Shown: positions 17,962-25,979 of the stretch, piece after piece
Layout of the letters: each line of letters begins with the position of its first letter
Position numbering within the stretch: the first letter of the stretch is position 1
Assembly: GCF_023115355.1 (NCBI RefSeq)
Contig: NZ_CP096019.1
Coordinates: 310,001-374,000 of the forward strand
Direction: 5' to 3'
DNA length: 64,000 nucleotides
DNA from: Halocatena salina
GTDB taxonomy: Archaea; Halobacteriota; Halobacteria; Halobacteriales; Haloarculaceae
Program-made: the position numbers and the translations under genes
Notes under the pieces: model-generated
Database searches by the model: none
What the model was told of the DNA's origin: nothing
The model's input: the letters and a program-made list of their open reading frames with translations, nothing else

Positions 17962-19100
17962 CAGTTGTGGGACTGATTCTCGGTCTCTTCGACCGGTCCC
18001 AATGGGTACACACCGGAGTCCACATCAAGCAGCCAGTACGGCGTCAGCTGTCTGCTCGTATCGTGCTCATCAACGATTCGGCTCAGCCGTGCGAGTAGTT
18101 CTTCAGCTGTCATCTCCCTGATCGGTAGTATAGGCTGTACCTCCTGTTGATCATGTGGTGTATCATTTGTGTCCTCACGAGTCACACAGTACCCAAGCAC
18201 GACTGTCGGTGATTCCTGTATATTTCTCTTGCCCGTAGGTTGCGGCTGACCACCACTGAATCCCTGTGGCTGGAACTGATTGGTAATATCACCCGTAACA
18301 GATTGACGGTGAGAGTGCTCATCCTCTCCAGTCGGAAGACGATGGCTTTCACCTGATTCACTACGGTTTTTAGTATCGTTACCCGCAGTTAGAGCATTCC
18401 CCTCAGCTCCGTCACTCACGTTGATCTTATCTTGTTCACGGAGTAACTGGGTGATCTCATGAAACAACCGTACGTGTTCCTGCCCTTTTTCGGTGAGTTC
18501 GATCTGGCTCCCATCGAACGAAAGCACTTCCGCCTCATTGAAGCGTTGGACCGCCTGCCGAACCTGCTTTGTCGTTACACTCTCACCTCGCTCTTGCCGT
18601 CGCGTATCGATATCTGAGACGACATCATCGATCCACACCGGCTGCGGTGTTCCGATAAGTCCATCAAGATCACTCCGTTCATACAACGAATCGAGGAGTA
18701 AAAACGGGAGTGTACTCCGAGAGTCGTGCAAGGGGGTAAGCATTCCTGCGACTGCGTCTTTGTCAGCCTCTTCCTGCCACTCAACAGCATGAAGATCACA
18801 GCCTAGTCGATCCATCATCCCGCTAATCAGGCCGATGATGGATTCTCCGGCATCCGTGACGGTGTAGCGAGATCCTCGCTTTGCTATAAGTGGAACGGGA
18901 AGCGACGCTAACGATCGAATGTAAGACGAAACGGTTGATTGGGTCCGGCCGATAGCCGCAGCGATCTCGGCCTGATCCTCGGTTGTGGTATCGTACATAA
19001 CGAGAAGCGACGCCAGTGTTGGTGGTGTCAGTGTCCGCAGAATCTCCCCAGTAGCAACGATTACGGGTGTTGGTCGGTCAGTAGTGTTCGGATGAGGCAT
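17961..19100 (-). CDS. Winged-helix transcription regulator with long acidic linker
   Basis: This 379-aa protein has an N-terminal HTH at about residues 22-75 (ASLLVMYDTTTEDQAEIAAA, then RTQSTVSSYIRSL, wing RYTVTDAGESI). A middle region resembles a second winged helix (TTKQVRQAVQRFNEAEVLSF, then IELTEKGQEHV). A disordered Gly/Gln/Ser-rich stretch at about 245-300 precedes a small C-terminal domain. It probably controls the divergent operon starting at 19252 and its own operon. The ATG at 19100 leaves about 150 bp of shared promoter region. The ligand or signal is unknown. Confidence 0.65.
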   Translation of the reverse strand: MPHPNTTDRPTPVIVATGEILRTLTPPTLASLLVMYDTTTEDQAEIAAAIGRTQSTVSSYIRSLASLPVPLIAKRGSRYTVTDAGESIIGLISGMMDRLGCDLHAVEWQEEADKDAVAGMLTPLHDSRSTLPFLLLDSLYERSDLDGLIGTPQPVWIDDVVSDIDTRRQERGESVTTKQVRQAVQRFNEAEVLSFDGSQIELTEKGQEHVRLFHEITQLLREQDKINVSDGAEGNALTAGNDTKNRSESGESHRLPTGEDEHSHRQSVTGDITNQFQPQGFSGGQPQPTGKRNIQESPTVVLGYCVTREDTNDTPHDQQEVQPILPIREMTAEELLARLSRIVDEHDTSRQLTPYWLLDVDSGVYPLGPVEETENQSHN

Positions 19101-19251
19101 GGCCAGGGTGACTCACATTCTCCTATTGTACGTTTGGCAAACCATCGCATGCACATAGAAGCCCGATACATATGAAAATTATGTCTACTAGCACCAATAC
19201 TATACCTTATACCCAAATATTTATCTTCTACTTCGAATAAAGCTAGTATAG
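19101..19251. promoter_or_regulatory. Divergent promoter region between regulator and dikinase operons
   Basis: This 151-bp AT-rich spacer separates the two operons. A TATA-like AAATATTTATC (about 19215-19225) lies roughly 30 bases before the ATG at 19252, giving a leaderless arrangement. Runs such as TATACCTTATAC (19201-19212) form an imperfect repeat that could be an operator. This is inferred from sequence only. Confidence 0.4.
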
Positions 19252-19575
19252 ATGTGCGATATTGAAAGGCGACGAGCGGTAGAGAAGATGCAACAGGACC
19301 AACCGAACAATGAGACACACAAGGTCGATATAGCACAGTTTGTCGACGAGCAGTACTGCCCAAACTTCACGATTAAGCACGGACTCGACTCGACGACAGA
19401 CGATGCGTTCTACTTCGCGTTCGTCTGTTCTGGCAGTGAATACCCGAATCCATTGAAAGGCGATCCTCACGAGTTTCAGGATCAGCCGCTTCGCTGTGTA
19501 CGCTGTACTCGCGTCTCGGTTCTGGTTGGATCGGCACTTGAACAGTTCGCCGAGGAGGTGTACTATGCTGGGTGA
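19252..19575 (+). CDS. Small cysteine-containing protein heading the dikinase operon
   Basis: This 107-aa protein has VDEQYCPNFTI and a late CVRCTRVSVLVGSA. The three cysteines may bind zinc. No family is recognised. The ATG at 19252 fits the TATA spacing; an internal ATG at 19288 is possible. It overlaps the start of the swivel-domain gene at 19565 by 11 bp, so the two are coupled. It could be an adaptor or substrate-recognition subunit, which is inference. Confidence 0.6.
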   Translation: MCDIERRRAVEKMQQDQPNNETHKVDIAQFVDEQYCPNFTIKHGLDSTTDDAFYFAFVCSGSEYPNPLKGDPHEFQDQPLRCVRCTRVSVLVGSALEQFAEEVYYAG

Positions 19576-21028
19576 GACTCGTGAAAGACAGTGGAAGCAG
19601 ATCAACTTCCGGACTGTCAAGACGGTTCTTGGCATGGAATTTCTCCATGAACTCTACAATAGATACCACCCAGAGATCAACTGTCTCCGATTCAAGAACA
19701 CGGTCATAGCGACGGAGGGAAAGCAGGTCACCAGCTACGCTCCGAAGGATGAATGGGAATTCATGGGGAAATGGTTCGGAAAACGATTTCTTAAGAAAGA
19801 CCAAGCGGTTATTGACAATTTGCAGTCATACCTCGACCGACCGAAAGAGAGGTTCCATCGGTTCCTTGAGGAGATGGAGACGGCAGACATCACAGAGCTG
19901 GATAACGAGGAACTCGCTATGGCCCTCATTGATATCCAGTTCGTCCCGCTGACCGAACTCTACACAGTCAATCACGTCCAGATAGAACACGCACTGAATG
20001 GGGCGATCGATACCCTTCTTGAAAGGGAATTCGACGATGAAGAGGAGTTCAATAAAGCCAAGTCGACACTCATCTATGCAGACAAGTTGACCGTTGGTGT
20101 TGAAGAGAAGCAAGCGTTCTACGAACTGGTCAAAGACGGTCTTGAACTGGGAATAGACACCATCGAACAGGGAGACGGAAACGCTGTTACTGCTGTCCGT
20201 GATCATTTCGAGGAGTACAGATACATTCATAGCGCGTACGGAGCCGAGCCATACGAATTCGAGTACTACGTTGAACGCTATAACGATCTCGCGGACAAAG
20301 GGATCGCACATATCGAGACCACCCTTCAGCAGATCGAAGCAGCTGACAAGCGGGCTGCTCATCGACGGGAGGAATATCTATCGAAGATCGACCACAACGA
20401 GCAGTTGAAAGAGCTTGTTGAGTTGATGGCCAGCGTCGGAACCCTTCGTGACAGAAACAAGGCATTGCTTGGCCAAAGCACGAAGTACAGAGAGCAACTC
20501 CTCAACGAAATCAGTGAACGATCCGGTGTGCCACGTGAAGAACTCAACTGGTATTTCCTTACGGAGCTGTGCAAGCTATTGGACAACGGCTCACGGATCG
20601 ATGACGAAACGATAGCGTCGCGAAAGGTTGGTATGGTCTTCACCCGCAACGAACTCGTCGATACAAACGCATCGTTTGCCATCGAAGACGACGCTACCGG
20701 TGTGTTAGCTGGCGAGTGTGCCTCGGTTGGGACATACGAAGGAGTGGTTCGTGTCGTTCGAGATAGCAGCGACAACGATCGAATGAATCTCGGCGATGTC
20801 ATGGTCGCACCGGGCACAGATTTTGACCTCATCAACGCGATGCAACGGGCCGGTGCTATCGTGACGGAGGAGGGTGGAATCCTAAGCCACGCCGCAGTCA
20901 TCAGTCGAGAGCTGGACATCCCGTGTCTCATCGGAGTCGAAAAGGCGACTGAACTGCTTGAAGGCGGGAAACGCGTCCGTGTTGATGCCGATGGGGGCGA
21001 AATAACGGTGCTGGGTGATCAAATATGA
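19565..21028 (+). CDS. Split PEP-synthase/rifampin-phosphotransferase-like protein: helical domain plus phosphohistidine swivel domain
   Basis: In this 487-aa protein the first roughly 370 residues are helical and charged. The C-terminal 110 residues are a PEP-utiliser mobile domain: GECASVGTYEGVVRVV, VMVAPGTDFDLINAMQRAGA and EEGGILSHAAVISREL, whose His (about residue 442) is the phosphate-carrying residue. In PEP synthase, PPDK and rifampin phosphotransferase this domain shuttles phosphate from an ATP-grasp domain to a substrate site. Here the ATP-grasp partner is encoded separately at 21570. No PEP/pyruvate TIM barrel is present, so the helical part may form the acceptor site, as in rifampin phosphotransferase. 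It starts at 19565 inside the preceding gene and ends in an ATGA overlap. Confidence 0.8.
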   Translation: MLGETRERQWKQINFRTVKTVLGMEFLHELYNRYHPEINCLRFKNTVIATEGKQVTSYAPKDEWEFMGKWFGKRFLKKDQAVIDNLQSYLDRPKERFHRFLEEMETADITELDNEELAMALIDIQFVPLTELYTVNHVQIEHALNGAIDTLLEREFDDEEEFNKAKSTLIYADKLTVGVEEKQAFYELVKDGLELGIDTIEQGDGNAVTAVRDHFEEYRYIHSAYGAEPYEFEYYVERYNDLADKGIAHIETTLQQIEAADKRAAHRREEYLSKIDHNEQLKELVELMASVGTLRDRNKALLGQSTKYREQLLNEISERSGVPREELNWYFLTELCKLLDNGSRIDDETIASRKVGMVFTRNELVDTNASFAIEDDATGVLAGECASVGTYEGVVRVVRDSSDNDRMNLGDVMVAPGTDFDLINAMQRAGAIVTEEGGILSHAAVISRELDIPCLIGVEKATELLEGGKRVRVDADGGEITVLGDQI

Positions 21029-21573
21029 CACGAATCGTTTTTCTCCGTCATTTCGAGACACAGATCGACGAAGAGAAACCCGTCTCTGAATGGGAACTGA
21101 CTGAAGACGGCGAAATAGCCATGCAGAAACTACTCGAAAGTCCCACCATCGACGGACTGACGAGGGTGTATTCCAGCCCAGAGCACAAGGCCCGCTACAC
21201 GGCCCAGGCCGTCGCTGCGGAGCAAGATATCGACTGTCGAACGGTGGATGCGCTTCGAGAGGCCGACAGGAGCGGAGAGGGCTTCATCGAGGATCCGGAT
21301 GAGTACGTGCGCATGGTCGGTGAACTGCTTAGGAACCCGACCGTGCCGTTCGAATGGGAAGACAGGATTGATGTCGAGAATCGCATCAGAACGTTCCTCG
21401 ATACAGTTGGTCCGGATGAAGGCCGAGTGATGGCCGTTTCTCACGGAATCTTCTTGTCTGTGCTCTTTTCGCAGTGCCGAGATGAGAAACCGCTTGCGTT
21501 CTGGAAAGAGCTTGGTTTCGGGGAGATCATCGAAGTAGATCGAGCTGAGTTGGTGGAGGTCTTCGAGACATGA
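21025..21573 (+). CDS. Histidine-phosphatase-superfamily protein (phosphoglycerate mutase/SixA-like)
   Basis: This 182-aa protein starts MTRIVFLRHFETQ, the Arg-His-X-Glu catalytic motif with the nucleophile His9. It continues with YSSPEHKARYTAQAV and a second catalytic His in VMAVSHGIFL. Enzymes of this fold remove phosphate from small metabolites or from phosphohistidine (SixA). It is fused by ATGA overlaps to the swivel-His gene before and the ATP-grasp gene after. It may therefore strip phosphate from the carrier histidine or act on the product of the dikinase. The substrate is unknown. Confidence 0.85.
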   Translation: MTRIVFLRHFETQIDEEKPVSEWELTEDGEIAMQKLLESPTIDGLTRVYSSPEHKARYTAQAVAAEQDIDCRTVDALREADRSGEGFIEDPDEYVRMVGELLRNPTVPFEWEDRIDVENRIRTFLDTVGPDEGRVMAVSHGIFLSVLFSQCRDEKPLAFWKELGFGEIIEVDRAELVEVFET

Positions 21574-22361
21574 GTCTCGTCTCTTTGGCCGATGTCAACC
21601 CGAACGCCGTCGAGCAGTACGGAGGGAAGGCCACCACACTCGCCAGGCTTATCCAAGAAGGGTATACCGTTCCGGACGGGATCGCTGTGGAGGCACAGTT
21701 CTCTCACAACGGCCATCTCCACAGGATCGGTGACCGAGTTGAGGAGTGGGCGCGGTCCCGAGGATCTACTCCAGTTATTGTCCGGAGCAGCGCCAACATC
21801 GAAGATGGAGCAGCAAACAGCTTTGCTGGGCTGTTTGAGAGCTTCATCGTACCGCCTGATGATGTCTTGGATGCAGTTGAGCGCTGTTACAGCTTCATTG
21901 ATTCCACCAGGGTCACAACGTACAGCCAGACGTTCGGAATTGATCCGGAGACGATTCGGCTTGGTGTCATCGTTCAGGAAGTAGTAGATGCCGATGCCTG
22001 CGGAGTCTGTTTCACAACCCATCCAGTCCGGGACGATGATACGGTGGTTATCGAGGCAGCTGCTGGTATCGGCTACTCGGAACAAGATGATGTGACACCC
22101 GATCGCTTCGTTGTCTCCCAAGACGGGGAGCTGGTAACGAAAGATGTCTCAGTGCAACAGTATACGACTGCGCTGACTGAGGACGGACTCATCGACCGAG
22201 AATCAGCCATAGAGAGGCAGGTTGTTACCGATAGCACGGTCGTACGCATCGCTGAACAATGTCTGGGCATCGAGAAAGCGCTTAGCTACCAAGCAGATAT
22301 CGAATGGGCCGTACGGGATGGAACGGTGTTCATCCTGCAAGCCCGTCCTATCACGACATGA
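21570..22361 (+). CDS. Stand-alone ATP-grasp domain of a PEP-synthase/rifampin-phosphotransferase-type dikinase
   Basis: This 263-aa protein corresponds to the PPDK_N nucleotide-binding domain only. It has GGKATTLARLIQEGYTVPDG near the N-terminus, VIVRSSANIEDGAANSFAGL, LGVIVQEVVDADACGV, VVIEAAAGIG and the terminal DIEWAVRDGTVFILQARPIT. These match ATP-binding Lys, Arg and Glu positions of the family. It would transfer the beta phosphate of ATP to the swivel His of the 19565 product. The split order (swivel before ATP-grasp) is the reverse of the fused enzymes. It starts by ATGA overlap with the phosphatase gene. Confidence 0.85.
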   Translation: MSLVSLADVNPNAVEQYGGKATTLARLIQEGYTVPDGIAVEAQFSHNGHLHRIGDRVEEWARSRGSTPVIVRSSANIEDGAANSFAGLFESFIVPPDDVLDAVERCYSFIDSTRVTTYSQTFGIDPETIRLGVIVQEVVDADACGVCFTTHPVRDDDTVVIEAAAGIGYSEQDDVTPDRFVVSQDGELVTKDVSVQQYTTALTEDGLIDRESAIERQVVTDSTVVRIAEQCLGIEKALSYQADIEWAVRDGTVFILQARPITT

Positions 22362-22419
22362 GCAGTTTGATAACCAATACTACTGGCCGAATCCAACGAC
22401 GAATGTCCAATCAGCACGC

Positions 22420-23664
22420 ATGATCTCGAATTGGTGGCGTTTCCCCTCGTGGCTTCCAGTACAGCGATCGAAAGCCATCATTGACGCCTACGGACTTGGT
22501 CTGTTATTTTCAGCGAACGTATTCGGAGCTGGCTCGGTATACATCCTTTCGAATACTGGAGCGAATTTCGGCTTCACTCTCCTGTGGACGTTACCGCTTG
22601 CGTTGTTCGTCGACATGGGTATGCACGAAATGTCCGGCCGACTTGCCACGATTGACAAACCGCTCATGGAGTACATCCGCAATACGATCGGGACGGGTCC
22701 GTCCAAGGTCGTCTCCGTCGGACTCGCGTTTATCATGCATTTTTGGGCGATTTCGAACTACGCGGTGGCAGGCACTGCACTCGTGTGGTTGACACCGATC
22801 AACAATACCTATCTCGGGATGATACTTGCTGCTGGTAGTGGGATCGCCATTCTTGAACTTCGGGTGTACGACCGTATTGAGGCTGCGATCACGACACTCA
22901 TATTTGCTGTGTTCGGTATCTACCTTGTTCTCGTTTTCGGGATCAATCTCCCGGTACAGCAGGTTGCAACTGGGCTGGTCCCAGCACTGACAAGCGACAT
23001 TGGATATCTGGTGACCATCGTCGGGCTGTTTGGGACAACAGTCTACTACCCGAACTTCTTTATCCAGTCAAGTATCCGCCCCACGAAGGGATGGACAGAG
23101 ATGGCCTTATACCGACGGGATAATTTCGTTGGAATCACCTTTGTTATCCTTCTCAGCATAGCCGTTATCTCCGTTTCGGCGGCAGTCTTAGAACCAGGCA
23201 CACCAACTCTTACCAGTCCTGGTACACCACTGGCATCGATACTTGGGTCAACAGCACTGACTGTGTTCGTCTTCGCGGTGTTTCTGGCGTCGTTCACCTC
23301 AGCAACCGGAACGCTGTTCGGTGCCGGGTTCCTGGTTCCGCAGGCGTGGGGATACACGACCGTTTTCGGTGACTATCTGTTTCGACGGATCGTCCAAGCA
23401 CTGATTGTCCTATCGGTCATCTTTGCAATCCTGCTGTTGGAAGTCACCGATATGAGTACGGTTCGTCTTGCCCTCGTGATGCCTGCTGTGAACGGTCTCA
23501 TCGGGTTACCGATCACCGCACTTGCACTCTATTTCGCAAACCGGAAGTTCTTCGACCATCCGCTGTTGCTTCGAATCTACTTCGCTCTCCTCGTTGGATT
23601 GATGTTCGTGCTAGGGCTGCTAACAGCGCAGGGTCTTCACGGACAGATCATTCATTGGATATGA
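22420..23664 (+). CDS. Nramp-family-like membrane transporter lacking canonical metal motifs
   Basis: This 414-aa protein has about eleven hydrophobic helices. The first (AYGLGLLFSANVFGAGSVYI) and the sixth (LFGTTVYYPNFFIQSS) align by position with Nramp TM1 and TM6. In true Nramp proteins these carry Asp-Pro-Gly-Asn and Met-Pro-His; here they read Phe-Gly-Ala-Gly and Tyr-Pro-Asn, so transition-metal ligands are absent. Nramp-related magnesium or aluminium transporters show comparable losses. I chose the ATG at 22420, since the upstream in-frame extension lies in the preceding gene. It follows the dikinase operon by 58 bp and probably belongs to it; it may move the substrate or product. Confidence 0.7.
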   Translation: MISNWWRFPSWLPVQRSKAIIDAYGLGLLFSANVFGAGSVYILSNTGANFGFTLLWTLPLALFVDMGMHEMSGRLATIDKPLMEYIRNTIGTGPSKVVSVGLAFIMHFWAISNYAVAGTALVWLTPINNTYLGMILAAGSGIAILELRVYDRIEAAITTLIFAVFGIYLVLVFGINLPVQQVATGLVPALTSDIGYLVTIVGLFGTTVYYPNFFIQSSIRPTKGWTEMALYRRDNFVGITFVILLSIAVISVSAAVLEPGTPTLTSPGTPLASILGSTALTVFVFAVFLASFTSATGTLFGAGFLVPQAWGYTTVFGDYLFRRIVQALIVLSVIFAILLLEVTDMSTVRLALVMPAVNGLIGLPITALALYFANRKFFDHPLLLRIYFALLVGLMFVLGLLTAQGLHGQIIHWI

Positions 23665-23764
23665 ATATTTGACTCCTTGAATCGCTGTAAGACAATGGAT
23701 TTCACTGTTCGACGATATACTTAATATTATAGAATATTCATATAAGAACGGTCTCACGGAACTC

Positions 23765-23905
23765 CTAGTACCATTCCCGCGCTCGCCCAGCAGTGTCGAG
23801 CGAGCGCTTGACGAAGGTGTTGACGGTTTCTGTCATCGCTCGCTGTCCGTAGAGATCGTCATCGATCCGAGCGTTGTAGGCGTAATCGTACGGTGCATGG
23901 ACACA
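23765..23905 (-). pseudogene. Remnant of an IS transposase C-terminus
   Basis: Read on the minus strand, 46 codons before a stop give a sequence including YNARIDDDLYGQRAMTETVN and VKRSLDTAGRAREWY. This matches the C-terminal part of haloarchaeal IS5/ISH-type transposases as I recall them. The frame breaks upstream, and a coding-like stretch continues in another frame to about 23990, suggesting decay by frameshift. The final few residues usual after REWY are missing. It marks an old insertion between the dikinase and defence-like modules. Confidence 0.55.
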
Positions 23906-24105
23906 ATGTTTGGCTCAGCTTTGGCGTCTTGGTCGTGGTTAGTGGGCTGTGGATCCTCGACGGATTGCCGCCGTTTTTCATTAAGCTGCTGTTAGTCAGA
24001 ACGCTCATAGCGTTTCTCACGTACAACCGACAGTGCACCGAACCATTGACCCAAGCCGGCCACTTGGTCGATCTGTACCACTCCTCGTTCCAGAGATCGA
24101 CTCTG

Positions 24106-24888
24106 TCAGTCCACACACCGCATGTCAATAATCCCATCAGGAATATGGGGACCTCCATCGGCGTGGACGTACCACCACTCTGGGATCATCTCACGTCCGG
24201 ACTGTGGATTCGGATCGAAACATCCCTTTGGGAAGGTTGGGAGATTTTCGAGAGAGGTCAACACCTTGTTCGGCCACGTTGCGTTTTCGGCCTGCTCGTG
24301 ATCTTTGATAATCAGGTACAGGATGCCGACGAAATCCATAGGCGGCGACGGTATCCGGGGAAAGTCAGGATACTCTTCCAACAATTCGTCCTCATTCGTA
24401 ATCCGGTACTCTTGATTGAGCACTCCGATGCCAATCGCTGTCGGTGCATACTGTACGTGAAAAATCGGGTGCCGTGCGTCTGGCTCCGACTCGAAGTCGT
24501 AGTGCATCCCCTGTTTGATCTCTGCTGGGAACCGACCATCATCTTCCCGGTCACTCTGTCTCCGGAGATACGACACCCGTGTAGTCGACTTGTCAATCTC
24601 ATATCGGATGCCATCATCATGCTCTCGGCCACGGATAGTCAGCTCAGGCCGGAAACAGATATCGAACAGGTCGTCAGGCCTGTCCCGACGGTACTGCAGT
24701 CCACTGATCTTGAAATAGGTTGGAACCTCAACCTGGAGTTTTCCTTCATATTTCGAGACGTTGATGTTGTCGGAGTTTCCCTCAGCTTTGATCCCTTGGG
24801 AACCCTTGAACCGATTCCAAAACGACTTGTACGCTATTTTAATCTCATACAAGTCTTCGCTGTCCAGATCAACGATTTCTCCGGGCAT
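24106..24888 (-). CDS. Unknown protein, last gene of the defence-like operon
   Basis: This 260-aa protein is cytosolic by composition and not a family I recognise. Visible features are a well-structured core with HYDFESEPDARHPIFHVQYA (His-Pro and a second His, about residues 129-148) and a C-terminal Trp-Trp segment (MIPEWWYVHADGG). The His/Asp/Glu content leaves a nuclease or other effector possible but unproven. It follows the receiver-like gene by 8 bp and ends the one-strand operon, a position often held by an effector or specificity subunit. A long ORF on the opposite strand is a shadow. Confidence 0.6.
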   Translation of the reverse strand: MPGEIVDLDSEDLYEIKIAYKSFWNRFKGSQGIKAEGNSDNINVSKYEGKLQVEVPTYFKISGLQYRRDRPDDLFDICFRPELTIRGREHDDGIRYEIDKSTTRVSYLRRQSDREDDGRFPAEIKQGMHYDFESEPDARHPIFHVQYAPTAIGIGVLNQEYRITNEDELLEEYPDFPRIPSPPMDFVGILYLIIKDHEQAENATWPNKVLTSLENLPTFPKGCFDPNPQSGREMIPEWWYVHADGGPHIPDGIIDMRCVD

Positions 24889-24896
24889 AATAGATA

Positions 24897-25979
24897 TTAA
24901 CTTAGTGTCCAGGGCTCCAGTCGAGCCAGTTCATCCCGCGAAATCCGTGACCGGGTGGCACCCATCGGAATCCAGCCCTCGGGATTCTTCGAATGCTCCT
25001 CACACACCGATTTTTCCTTGATGATACAGTAATACCGGGCATCTTCGTGATTCTCCGATTCACCGTCATGGCAGACAGCCTGCTCAATCTCCGGTAACTC
25101 CAATCGCCGGAATATGGTCTGGCCCAATGGCATCTCCGTGTCGGTGTCGGTCATATGTTCCGCTCGGATTTTGTCGACCTTCGGCGTCCACCACCACCGA
25201 CCGAGTTCCGAGAACGGCCCCTCGTACAGGGCGTTGTTAAACGGCTCTTGATATGCCAGAGCCTCGCAGAACGATTCGTGATCGACATTAAGATAAGCGG
25301 CCAAGGCGATCGGGTTCAGTAGGGCCCCCGGAAACTCGAGGAGTTCGTTGTGTATCCAATACCCCAGATGGGTGGTCGACCGGCGGATGAGATCATCACG
25401 ATTCATATCCGGTCCACCGCCCATCAATGCACCAGGATTCCCCCAAGAATATTGATCGAGTTTCCCGCGGACACCGCGCGGAGCGTCCAAAATCTCTGGA
25501 ATGGCAGGTTGGGACTCTGTTCCGAGCGCGTCTGCAAATGAATTCCTGATCTGGTTGAATCCTTTGGCAATGTTCGCTGCGTCGCGAGCGACTTCTTCTG
25601 GCCCCTTGCTAGGATTTATTTTGATTCTATCTTCTTCATATACTTTGACGCGGCGCTCATCTTCTAGTCCACTATCGATCCGGTGATAAATGCAAAGCGG
25701 TAGATCGTGGTCTTCACAGAGCTGGCGGACGTGTTCTCTCCGGACTTGATTACTTGCTGCTGTTAGGTCATAATCAAGAACAATAAGTAACGGGAAATGT
25801 GGACTTTTGACCCGATTCTCCAGTTCATCCATTACCCCATCCGTATCAAATGGAGTATCGTGATCGAATCGCTGTAATGATAATTCATCCAATAATTCCT
25901 CTTCGAGAGGTGCTCGAATATCCTTAAAATTCTCGTCGATATCCTCGAACACAAGTACTCTGTCATCGAACGCAGTCAT
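24897..25979 (-). CDS. Receiver-like (response-regulator) protein with long C-terminal domain
   Basis: In this 360-aa protein residues 1-125 follow the receiver pattern: RVLVFEDIDEN with the acidic pair, LLIVLDYDL with Asp69 or Asp71 as the likely phospho-acceptor, LPLCIYHR and RIKINPSK with the conserved Lys region. Residues 130-360 form an unknown domain with two late cysteines (AVCHDG, SVCEEH) and several Trp. Its start overlaps the stop of the double-GHKL gene (ATGA), the common arrangement for a kinase and its receiver. I infer that it is the partner of that kinase-like protein. Receiver assignment is moderate; the output domain is unknown. Confidence 0.6.
   Translation of the reverse strand: MTAFDDRVLVFEDIDENFKDIRAPLEEELLDELSLQRFDHDTPFDTDGVMDELENRVKSPHFPLLIVLDYDLTAASNQVRREHVRQLCEDHDLPLCIYHRIDSGLEDERRVKVYEEDRIKINPSKGPEEVARDAANIAKGFNQIRNSFADALGTESQPAIPEILDAPRGVRGKLDQYSWGNPGALMGGGPDMNRDDLIRRSTTHLGYWIHNELLEFPGALLNPIALAAYLNVDHESFCEALAYQEPFNNALYEGPFSELGRWWWTPKVDKIRAEHMTDTDTEMPLGQTIFRRLELPEIEQAVCHDGESENHEDARYYCIIKEKSVCEEHSKNPEGWIPMGATRSRISRDELARLEPWTLS

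Noticed and set aside
19565-22361. Rifampin resistance enzyme
   Set aside because: The domain types match rifampin phosphotransferase, but archaeal RNA polymerase is not a rifampin target and the genes are split; a dedicated drug-resistance role is not supported.
23893-24900. 335-codon ORF on the plus strand
   Set aside because: It runs antisense to the 260-aa gene of the defence-like operon, has a non-acidic Cys/Trp/Arg-rich composition and no family features.
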